Shown in pieces: positions 27,640 through 34,221 of a stretch of DNA of 64,000 nt. The translations under genes were made by a program, and so were the position numbers. Within the stretch, counting starts at the first letter, position 1; each line of letters begins with the position of its first letter. The DNA comes from Salsipaludibacter sp963812245 (GTDB taxonomy: Bacteria; Actinomycetota; Nitriliruptoria; Nitriliruptorales; Nitriliruptoraceae). The notes under the pieces were generated by a model. The model saw only the letters and a program-made list of their open reading frames with translations, was not told the origin of the DNA and searched no databases. The DNA lies in the NCBI GenBank assembly GCA_963812245.1, contig CAWEUK010000003.1, forward strand, positions 496,001 through 560,000, in the 5' to 3' direction.

Positions 27640-29007
27640 TCAGCGGTGGGGCATGCAGGCCATGGCAGGAAGCGGCCGGTCATCGGGCCGTGGGCTCCAG
27701 TTGCCGCTGGCCTCGTCCTGTTCGTAGGCGACCCCGGGGCCATCCTTCACGATGCGGCCCAGGGCATCCACCAGGCGGTCGACGTCGTCCTCGGACGTCG
27801 CGATGCCGGCACTGGCGCGGGTGGCGCCGGGAACATGGGCGTGGCTTCCGGCGCTGATCTCCTGACGCAGTCGCTCGACCTCGTCGGCATCGACGCCCAT
27901 CAGGTGGATCATCAGCGGATGGGCGCAGAAGCAGCCGTCGCGAACGGCGATGCCGTACTCGGCACTGAGGATGGAGGCGACGAGGCTGTGGTGGTGGTCG
28001 GCGAGCGTGAACGTCGCCACCGCGATGCGGGGATGGTCGTCGCTCCACAGGTGATGACGGGTCAGCCCCGGCACGGTGTCGAGGCCGGCTCGCATCAGGT
28101 CGTCGAGGTGGCGTTCGTGTGCCAGCACCCGCTCCATGCCGTACGCGGTCAGGATCCGACAGGCGGCGCCCAGGGCGACCGCACCGACGACGTTGGGGGA
28201 GCCTGCCTCCTGTCGCTCCGGTGCGTCGGCCCACAGGACGTCGTCACGGGTCACGAACTCGACCGCGCCGCCACCGGCCAGGAACGGCTCGCGCTCCTCC
28301 AGCCAGTCACGGCGGCCGACCAGGGCTCCGACCCCGTAGGGCGCATACATCTTGTGGCCGCTGAGCACGGTCCAGTCGGCGTCCCACGCCGCCAGCGTGA
28401 CCGGCCCGTGTGGAGCCAACTGCGCAGCGTCCACGACGACACGGGCGCCGTGGCGGTGCGCGACCGCGACCAACTCGGCGACGGGCCAGAACTCGCCCGT
28501 CACGTTCGAGACGGCAGTCACCGCGAACAGGGTCGTGCCCGTGCCCAATGCGGTCAGGGCATCGTCGAGCAGCGCGGGCAGCAGTGCGGGGTCCGGCGGG
28601 GTGGCCAGGTGCTGCACGTGTCGGCGACGCCACGGCAGCAGGTCGGCATGGTGTTCAGCGTCGAAGGTGACGACACGGCAGTCTTCGGGCAGGGCCGCCG
28701 CCAGCAGGTTGAGCGAGTCGGTGGTGTTGCGTGTGAAGACCACCACGTCGTCGTCACGGGCGCCGACGAAACGGGCCACGTCCTCGCGAGCGCGCTCGTA
28801 GGCGGCCGTCGACACCATCGACTTGTACCCAGCGCCCCGGTGCACGCTCGAGTACCAGGGCAGGAAGGCCCTGACCTCCGTGTCGACTGCGGCCAGCGAC
28901 GGGCTGCTCGCGGCGAAGTCGAAGTTGAGCGCTGGCGCTGTCCCGCCTCCGACGAGGGGGACGACCAGGTCGTCACCAGCCAGTCGAAGTTGCCCGTCCG
29001 CGCTCAT
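27640..29007 (-). CDS. Aminotransferase class V (cysteine desulfurase/selenocysteine lyase-like)
   Basis: This 455-residue PLP enzyme of the class-V fold carries the cofactor Lys219 in VLSGHKMYAPYGVGALVG, VVDAAQLAPHG (the PLP-ring Asp) and RNTTDSLNLLAAAL (phosphate-binding loop). Near the C-terminus RDGCFCAHPLM provides a Cys where SufS-like desulfurases have the persulfide Cys. No suf genes are adjacent, so iron-sulfur assembly is not supported by context; SufS, kynureninase-like and epimerase-like relatives share this fold. It has about 50 more C-terminal residues than SufS. The stop lies about 160 bp upstream of the SDR start, and a promoter could lie in the 351-bp divergent region above 29007. 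Confidence 0.88.
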   Translation of the reverse strand: MSADGQLRLAGDDLVVPLVGGGTAPALNFDFAASSPSLAAVDTEVRAFLPWYSSVHRGAGYKSMVSTAAYERAREDVARFVGARDDDVVVFTRNTTDSLNLLAAALPEDCRVVTFDAEHHADLLPWRRRHVQHLATPPDPALLPALLDDALTALGTGTTLFAVTAVSNVTGEFWPVAELVAVAHRHGARVVVDAAQLAPHGPVTLAAWDADWTVLSGHKMYAPYGVGALVGRRDWLEEREPFLAGGGAVEFVTRDDVLWADAPERQEAGSPNVVGAVALGAACRILTAYGMERVLAHERHLDDLMRAGLDTVPGLTRHHLWSDDHPRIAVATFTLADHHHSLVASILSAEYGIAVRDGCFCAHPLMIHLMGVDADEVERLRQEISAGSHAHVPGATRASAGIATSEDDVDRLVDALGRIVKDGPGVAYEQDEASGNWSPRPDDRPLPAMACMPHR

Positions 29008-29358
29008 GTCCTGCCCTCTCCGCCACCCTGGTGCCCGACCTCGTGCTGGCCCGTCGGATCCTCGATCACCCTAGCCAAGCCATCGATCGTGCTGGGCCTG
29101 GAACCTGGTCGCGAGGCAGGCGCGCCGGTGTATGGCCCCGTCGTCACAGGTGGCGTCCAGGCTCCGAGGCAGTCGAACACTGGACGGCGTCGTGGCCGAA
29201 CTCGTGGTGACCGAGCCCACCTCGCCGCCGAGATGACGCGCACACGGCCGCTCGGCGTCCTCAAACCTCCAATGTTCGCCCGGTCGTCCACTGCGTCGCG
29301 CCGACGCGGGTGTCTCGACCTCCTATCGTTGCCTTCAGCCTTGAAAGGGTCCTGATCG
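29008..29358. other. Divergent intergenic region
   Basis: These 351 bases between the aminotransferase (minus) and the DUF1206 gene (plus) show no supported gene. GAAAGGG near 29343 is the ribosome site of the DUF1206 gene. TATCGT near 29327 may be its -10 box, but no good -35 is seen. A TAGGGT on the minus strand near 29076 could serve the aminotransferase. Confidence 0.5.
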
Positions 29359-30198
29359 ATGAGTGCAATGTCTGGCAGTGGCGACATGGTTCCTGACAGC
29401 CAGGACGGCAAGCGCTGGCTGGAGCGAGGGGTGCGGCTGGGATATGCCGCTCGCGCGATGCTGTACGCCGTCATCTCGATCACCTCCCTGACGCTCGCGC
29501 TGGGTTCGGGCGGCGAGACCCAGGGCAGCGACGGCGCCCTTCGCACGCTGGCCGGCCAGCCGTTCGGCTCGGTGCTGTTGTGGTTGGCGACCATCGGCTT
29601 GACCGCCTATGCGCTGTGGCGCTTCTTCCAGATGGTCACCACCACCGACGACAACCTGGCGAAGAACATCTGGATGCGGTTCTACTACGGCATCCGAGGT
29701 GCGCTGTACGGCCTGTTGGCGTGGACGGCGTTCAAACTGGTCACCAGCGCGGGCTCCTCGTCCGGCGGCGGCGGGGACTCCAGTCGCGAGTCGATGACGG
29801 CCACCGCCCTGGGCTGGCCGGGCGGACGCTGGCTCGTCGGAGCCATCGGCGCCGCCATCATCGCCTACGGCCTGTGGAACTGGTATCGCTCCGCCACACA
29901 GAAATGGGAGGACGACCTGGACACCGGCCGGATGTCGTCGACCGTCCATCGTGCGATCAACGTCGCCGGGGTGGTCGGGTTCATCGCCCGCGGGGTGTTG
30001 TTCGCCGTCATCGGATGGTTCCTGTTGCAGGGCGCGATCACCTACGACCCGGACAAGGCAATGGGCATGGACGGGGCGTTGACCAGCCTCGCCAATGCGC
30101 CCTACGGGTCGTGGGCGCTGGGCACGGTGGCGATCGGACTCTTCGGATTCGCCGCCTTCTCACTGGGTGAGGCCTTCTATCGCCACATCGACACATGA
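29359..30198 (+). CDS. DUF1206 membrane protein
   Basis: This protein of 279 residues has six predicted membrane helices arranged as three repeats, each of two helices ending in a GxxAR or ARG-like turn (RLGYAARAMLYAVISIT, YYGIRGALYGLLAWTAF, GVVGFIARGVLFAVIGWFLL). This is the triplicated DUF1206 layout. A Gly/Ser-rich loop (SSGGGGDSSRES) connects the second and third pairs. The function of the family is unknown; it is common in Actinomycetota and in some Bacteroidota. The ATG at 29359 has GAAAGGG upstream. The stop overlaps the start of the PAP2 phosphatase (ATGA), so the two are translationally coupled. Confidence 0.9.
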   Translation: MSAMSGSGDMVPDSQDGKRWLERGVRLGYAARAMLYAVISITSLTLALGSGGETQGSDGALRTLAGQPFGSVLLWLATIGLTAYALWRFFQMVTTTDDNLAKNIWMRFYYGIRGALYGLLAWTAFKLVTSAGSSSGGGGDSSRESMTATALGWPGGRWLVGAIGAAIIAYGLWNWYRSATQKWEDDLDTGRMSSTVHRAINVAGVVGFIARGVLFAVIGWFLLQGAITYDPDKAMGMDGALTSLANAPYGSWALGTVAIGLFGFAAFSLGEAFYRHIDT

Positions 30199-30947
30199 TC
30201 GACCGGTCCCGAGGGTGGTTGGCAGCGCACTACCGCTCCGTGCAGCGTGCGACTGGCAGGTGGGCCACGCCGACGTGGCTCCTGATCGGCCTGGTTGCCC
30301 TGATCGGTGTGACCTCGCTGGCCGGCTTCCTGCTGGCGTGGATGTCGCCCAGCGCCGACGGCGGGCTCGACCTCGGGGTCACCGAGTGGGCGGCCGCGCA
30401 TCGCACGGACGCACTGACGACGTTCTTCTCGATCGTCACCGATGTCGGCGACACGATCACCCTGCTCATCCTCAGTGTCGTCGTCGGGATCGCGTGGCGG
30501 CTGCGACGCGGTGACTGGGCCGGGGTCGAGGTTCTGGCCGGGTCGTACCTGGGGGCGCTGGTCGTGTACTCGGCGGTCAAGCGGATCGTCGGTCGCGGGC
30601 GGCCCCCGATGGACCTGGCCATCAGCGAGGTGCCGGGTCTGGCATTCCCGTCCGGCCACACCACCGGCAGTGCCGCGGTCTACACGGCGCTGGTGCTGCT
30701 CGTCATCGCGATGGTCAGGCGGGAGGCGGTGCGCATCGGCATCGTGGTCGGCGCTGGGGTGCTGGTCGTGGCGATCGCGGCGTCGCGGGTCTACCTGGGC
30801 GCGCACTGGCTGGCCGACGTGGTCGCCGGGCTGTTCGTGGGCGTCACGTGGGCGTTCTGGGTGGTCACGCCCCTGTACGTGCGACGGCGACAACGAGGCG
30901 AGCCCGTCACCGAGGAACAGGCATCCCACGTCGAGGCGCAGGCCTGA
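30195..30947 (+). CDS. PAP2-family membrane phosphatase
   Basis: This 250-residue protein overlaps the previous gene by the ATGA junction. It has six or so membrane helices and the three active-site motifs of the PAP2/phosphatidate-phosphatase superfamily: KRIVGRGRPPMD (K-x6-RP), FPSGHTTGSA and SRVYLGAHWLADVVAG (S-R-x5-H-x3-D). The catalytic His is in the third motif. Such enzymes act at the outer face of the membrane on phosphatidic acid, undecaprenyl pyrophosphate or phosphatidylglycerol phosphate; the substrate here is not determined. Coupling with the DUF1206 gene suggests a shared lipid or envelope role (inference). A 13-bp tandem repeat starts directly behind its stop. Confidence 0.93.
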   Translation: MIDRSRGWLAAHYRSVQRATGRWATPTWLLIGLVALIGVTSLAGFLLAWMSPSADGGLDLGVTEWAAAHRTDALTTFFSIVTDVGDTITLLILSVVVGIAWRLRRGDWAGVEVLAGSYLGALVVYSAVKRIVGRGRPPMDLAISEVPGLAFPSGHTTGSAAVYTALVLLVIAMVRREAVRIGIVVGAGVLVVAIAASRVYLGAHWLADVVAGLFVGVTWAFWVVTPLYVRRRQRGEPVTEEQASHVEAQA

Positions 30948-31066
30948 CACCCTGGCCTGTCACCCTGGCCTGTCACCCTGGCCTGTCACCCTGGCCTGTC
31001 ACCCCCGGGCCTGTCACCCCGGGCCTCTCACCAGGCCTGGCCCCGAGGCCTGTCACCCCGGGCCTT
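30948..31066. repeat. 13-bp tandem repeat array behind the PAP2 gene
   Basis: Four perfect copies of CACCCTGGCCTGT lie head to tail at 30948-30999, beginning at the base after the stop codon. They are followed by three degenerate copies with CCGGG in the centre, fading out around 31066. The unit is not a multiple of three, so it is not coding, and it lacks a palindrome longer than four bases. It could act as a recombination-prone minisatellite or a transcription-stop region. Confidence 0.85.
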
Positions 31067-31160
31067 CCAGCAGGCGGAGGCCCGACGCCCGTCGCAGGTT
31101 CGATGCCGAGGTGCCTGCCGGCCGACGGCGACGCGATGCGCCCCGGATGGCGGAACAGAG

Positions 31161-31185
31161 GTAACATTACTTCTACAGGTATGGT
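31161..31185 (+). promoter_or_regulatory. Candidate AT-rich promoter region of the AAA ATPase gene
   Basis: GTAACATTAC (31161-31170) and TATGGT (31180-31185) form the only AT-rich island between the repeats and the GTG at 31216. TATGGT is an acceptable -10 box, but no -35 hexamer is convincing at 16-18 bases. Confidence 0.25.
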
Positions 31186-31215
31186 TCCCGATGCGTCACC
31201 CGACTGGATGTTCTC

Positions 31216-32403
31216 GTGCGCACACCCCACGACAACCCGTTCACCCCAGGATTCGGCAACCTCCCCCGCGTCTTCGCGGGACGCAAGGCCGAGTTCGCCG
31301 ACCTCGAGTTGATGGTGGACCGGTTGGCGTCGGGCACCTACGAGCAGGCGCGGCTGGTGATGGCCGACCGCGGATTCGGCAAGACCTCGCTGCTGCGTGA
31401 GTTCGAACAGGAACAACGTGAGCTGGGTCGCTGGGTGGTGCGCGCCGCCGCCACCCGCGGAGACGCCGTCGTCGGCCGACTGTGCCGCCAGCTCGCCGAC
31501 CTGGTTGCTCGCGAGGACCTGGTGGCGTCCATGTCGCACGGGCTGGGCGAGGCGCTGCAGCGCCTGGCGGGCATCGACATCGGGCCCGGCGGGGTGTCCG
31601 TGGACCTGGCGCCCCGCGTCGAGGTCGACCGCGGTGCCGAACTGGTCCGGCTGTTGGAGGGCGCGGCGAGGTTGGCGCGGGAGCAGGACACCGTGTTGCT
31701 GGTGCTGATCGACGAAGCCCAGAACGTGGGGCTCGAGGCCATCGGCGAACTCTTCTACGCCGTGCAGGAGGTCCAGGGCATCGTCGAGGAGTCACGCGAC
31801 GGGGTCTCCGGCGCGCTGCGACGGGACAGCCTCCCGCTGGGCGTGGTGGTCGCAGGACTGCCGGGACTGGTCGACCGACTGCGGCGGGCGGGCTCGACAT
31901 TCGGTGAGCGTTCCCGCATGGTGCGCCTGGGTCCGTTGTCGCCCGGCGACCTGCGGGAGGGCCTGCAGGCGCTGGTGGCGGATGGCGGGGTCGACATCGA
32001 CGCCGACGCACTGGACCTGCTGGCCGAGGCCTCGGGCGGGTACCCGTACTTCCTCCACGTCTATGGCCAGCAGGTCTACAACGTGGGCAGCAGTGACGTG
32101 ATCACCTTCGACCAGGTGCGCACCGGGATCCAGGCCGCCCAGCCACTGGTCGACGACTTCTACGAACAGCGTCTGCGGGAACTGGGGGACCGGCAGCGCG
32201 AGTACCTGGCCGCGGCCGCGTCGTTGCCCGGGGCACGCCGTACCAGTGCCGGCATCGCCGAGGTGATGGGCACGACGTCATCTGCGCTGGGCTCGACCCA
32301 ACAGGCACTGGTCGATCGGCACGGGCTGCTGCGCGCCACCGGTGACGGCCGCCTGGAGTTCGCCTTGCCGGGCCTCGACCACCACCTCCTGCGACGCCGC
32401 TGA
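31216..32403 (+). CDS. Orc1/Cdc6-like AAA ATPase
   Basis: The GTG at 31216 starts a 395-residue protein with no ribosome site in front. Residues 1-30 read DNPFTPGFGNLPRVFAGRKA, as in Orc/Cdc6-type and NTPase-HEPN-like ATPases. Walker A is MADRGFGKTSLL at 49-60, where Ala replaces the first Gly of the usual GxxGxGK[ST]. Walker B is LLVLIDEAQ (D166, E167). The lid and sensor region includes VRLGPLSPGDLREGLQALV and GYPYFLHVYGQ. The C-terminal 90 residues form a winged-helix-like DNA-binding domain (YEQRLRELGDRQREYLAAAA, then RTSAGIAEVMGTTSSALGST). It stands alone between repeat arrays. By family it may bind DNA and remodel it, with roles from replication to mobile-element control; none is shown here. 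Confidence 0.85.
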   Translation: MRTPHDNPFTPGFGNLPRVFAGRKAEFADLELMVDRLASGTYEQARLVMADRGFGKTSLLREFEQEQRELGRWVVRAAATRGDAVVGRLCRQLADLVAREDLVASMSHGLGEALQRLAGIDIGPGGVSVDLAPRVEVDRGAELVRLLEGAARLAREQDTVLLVLIDEAQNVGLEAIGELFYAVQEVQGIVEESRDGVSGALRRDSLPLGVVVAGLPGLVDRLRRAGSTFGERSRMVRLGPLSPGDLREGLQALVADGGVDIDADALDLLAEASGGYPYFLHVYGQQVYNVGSSDVITFDQVRTGIQAAQPLVDDFYEQRLRELGDRQREYLAAAASLPGARRTSAGIAEVMGTTSSALGSTQQALVDRHGLLRATGDGRLEFALPGLDHHLLRRR

Positions 32404-32417
32404 GTCCGGCGCCACCC

Positions 32418-32507
32418 GCTCTTCGCTGCCCGGCTCTTCGCTGCCCGGCTCTGCGCTGCTCGGGTCTGCGCTGCTCGGGTCTGCGCTGCTCGGGTCTGCG
32501 CTCGTTG
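32418..32507. repeat. 15-bp tandem repeats, six copies
   Basis: The array begins GCTCTTCGCTGCCCG twice, then GCTCTGCGCTGCTCG, then GGTCTGCGCTGCTCG twice, and ends with a degenerate copy GGTCTGCGCTCGTTG. On the minus strand it reads as a pentapeptide repeat, but there is no start or ribosome site, so it is treated as non-coding. It starts 15 bp after the ATPase stop. Confidence 0.85.
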
Positions 32508-32530
32508 GGCCCGCCCGTCCGATCGCCGGA

Positions 32531-32746
32531 GTGTTGGTCGCTGATGTCCGCGTGGGAGAACGCTGCCCCCCAACAGTCGGGAGGGGCGGGGCTCGACCCG
32601 GAGTGTTGGTCGCTGGTGTCCGCGCAGGAGAACGCTGCCCCCCAACAGTCGGGAGGGGTGGGGCTCGACCCGGGGTGGTGATTGCGGGAGCCCGCCCGGG
32701 ACCACGCTCGCCCTCGACAGTCAGGGTGCCGGCTCGCCGCGGGTGC
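32531..32746. repeat. 72-bp tandem repeat, three copies (family member A)
   Basis: Units start at 32531, 32603 and 32675, each beginning GTGTTGGTCG or a decayed form of it. Each contains a C-rich stretch, then ACAGTCGGG, then a G-rich stretch, so every unit can fold as a CCCC/GGGG hairpin. The first two units are nearly identical and the third is decayed. The same family occurs at 34065-34200 on the other side of the alcohol dehydrogenase gene. Confidence 0.9.
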
Positions 32747-32865
32747 CGATTTCGGATGGCAGGGACCGATGGCCGACTCTTGTGGGCAGGTCGGCACTGG
32801 TCCTGGTGCGGTGGCGGAGACACCATGCCGACAGCAGCCAACACCAGCCGACAAGGAGTCGCGCC

Positions 32866-33921
32866 ATGAAGGCAATCGTCTACCACGGACCAGGAAACAA
32901 GGCCTGGGAGGAGGTCCCGGACCCGACCATCCAGGACCCGACAGACGCCATCGTCAAGGTCGAGACCACGACGATCTGCGGGACGGACCTGCACATCCTC
33001 AAGGGCGATGTCCCAGCGGTCACCGAGGGACGAATCCTTGGCCACGAAGGTGTGGGCGTCGTCACCGAGGTCGGCAGTGAGGTCACCGACATCCAGGTCG
33101 GGGACCGCGTGATCATCTCGTGCATCAGCAAGTGCGGCACCTGCGACTACTGCCAGGCCGACATGCCGTCGCACTGCCAGACCCTTGGCGGGATCGGCTG
33201 GATCTTCGGTCACCTGATCGACGGCACCCAGGCCGAGTACGTCCGGGTGCCCTTCGCCGACAACGGCCTGATCCCGCTGCCGGCAGGTGTCACCGCCGAA
33301 CAGGGCGTCATGCTCAGTGACATCCTGCCCACCGGGTTCGAGATCGGCGTCCGCTACGGCGACGTGTCCGATGGAGACGTCGTTGCAGTCGTCGGCGTGG
33401 GGCCGGTCGGCCTCGCGGCCATCATGACCGCCGGCAACGCCGGCGCCAGTCGCATCATCGCCGTCGACGGCAACGCGTTCCGCCTGGAGCGCGCACTTGC
33501 CTTCGGCGCGACCGATGCGGTCAACATCGACGAGGTCGACGACCTGGTCGCCACCCTCAAGGCGATGTCCGACGACGGCCTGGGGGTCGACGTCGCCATC
33601 GAGGCGGTGGGTGTGCCGGCGACGTGGGACACGGCACTGGCGTGCATCCGCCCGGGCGGCCATGTCGCCAACGTCGGGGTTCACGGAGCTCCCGTGAGCT
33701 TCCCGATCGAGGAACAGTGGATCAACAACATCACGATCACGACGGGACTGGTCAATGCCGTGACCACCGAGCAGTTGCTCGATGACATCCAGGCGGGCTC
33801 GCTGGCGCCGGAGCAGTTCACGACCCACCGGTTCGCCCTCGACGACATCATGGAGGCCTACGACGTGTTCAGCAATGCGGTCGAGCACGACGCCCTGAAG
33901 GTGGTGCTGACCGCCGAGTAG
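32866..33921 (+). CDS. Zinc-dependent alcohol dehydrogenase (MDR family)
   Basis: This 351-residue medium-chain dehydrogenase starts at the ATG at 32866, with AAGGAG at 32853-32858. The catalytic zinc site is the Cys of TTICGTDLHI and GHEGVGVV (His-Glu). The structural zinc is held by KCGTCDYCQADMPSHC (Cys x2 Cys x2 Cys x7 Cys). The NAD(P) fold follows with AVVGVGPVGLAAIMTAG and IIAVDGNAFRLE; the Asp of VDGN points to NAD preference. GWIFGHLIDGTQAEYVRVP matches the formaldehyde- and alcohol-dehydrogenase branch with alpha substrates. The gene stands alone and is flanked on both sides by the 72-bp repeat family. Confidence 0.95.
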   Translation: MKAIVYHGPGNKAWEEVPDPTIQDPTDAIVKVETTTICGTDLHILKGDVPAVTEGRILGHEGVGVVTEVGSEVTDIQVGDRVIISCISKCGTCDYCQADMPSHCQTLGGIGWIFGHLIDGTQAEYVRVPFADNGLIPLPAGVTAEQGVMLSDILPTGFEIGVRYGDVSDGDVVAVVGVGPVGLAAIMTAGNAGASRIIAVDGNAFRLERALAFGATDAVNIDEVDDLVATLKAMSDDGLGVDVAIEAVGVPATWDTALACIRPGGHVANVGVHGAPVSFPIEEQWINNITITTGLVNAVTTEQLLDDIQAGSLAPEQFTTHRFALDDIMEAYDVFSNAVEHDALKVVLTAE

Positions 33922-34064
33922 TTCGGGCCAGCGTTCGCGCCGTCGGTCGCAGCACCGACCGCAGGCGCAACCCGCCGACGTGGGGGCCCGAGACCTGGGT
34001 CCCCACGTCGGCGTACCCACAGCCTCCCAGCGCAATGGCTGCACGCCGGGCCGTGCCACCACGA

Positions 34065-34200
34065 CTGTTGGTCGCTGGTGTCCGCGTGGGAGCACGCTCG
34101 CCCCCAGGAGTCGGGACATGTGGGGCTCGCCCCGGAGTGTTGGTCCCTGGTGTCCGCGTGGGAGCACGCTCGCCCCCAACACTCGTGGGGCGAGGCGCCA
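34065..34200. repeat. 72-bp repeat, two copies (family member B)
   Basis: Units begin at 34065 (CTGTTGGTCGCTGG) and 34137 (GTGTTGGTCCCTGG), again 72 bases apart, and share GTCCGCGTGGGAG and the C-rich and G-rich blocks with the copies at 32531-32746. They fill the 300-bp gap between the convergent alcohol dehydrogenase and DUF6351-like genes. Confidence 0.88.
34169..34194. terminator. Hairpin between convergent genes
   Basis: CTCGCCCC (34169-34176) and GGGGCGAG (34187-34194) are exact reverse complements around a ten-base loop. The hairpin sits inside the last 72-bp repeat, between the two convergent stops at 33921 and 34222. It has no T-run, so it may only assist Rho-dependent termination in both directions. 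Confidence 0.5.
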
Positions 34201-34221
34201 GCGGGGCCGGATCGGTTGGGG

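Larger units (their letters stand above)
32404..32865. repeat. Repeat-rich intergenic block between ATPase and alcohol dehydrogenase
   Basis: This 462-base gap holds a six-copy 15-bp array (32418-32507) and a tandem 72-bp repeat (32531-32746), both listed separately. No frame in it can be supported as a gene. The alcohol dehydrogenase ribosome site AAGGAG lies at 32853-32858. Confidence 0.8.

Noticed and set aside
30948..31066. Possible CRISPR array
   Set aside because: The 13-bp units are head to tail without spacers, and no cas genes are near.
32278..34182. 634-residue minus-strand frame through the alcohol dehydrogenase and the repeats
   Set aside because: It contains the tandem repeats translated as short peptide repeats, has no start with a ribosome site, and opposes a well supported dehydrogenase.
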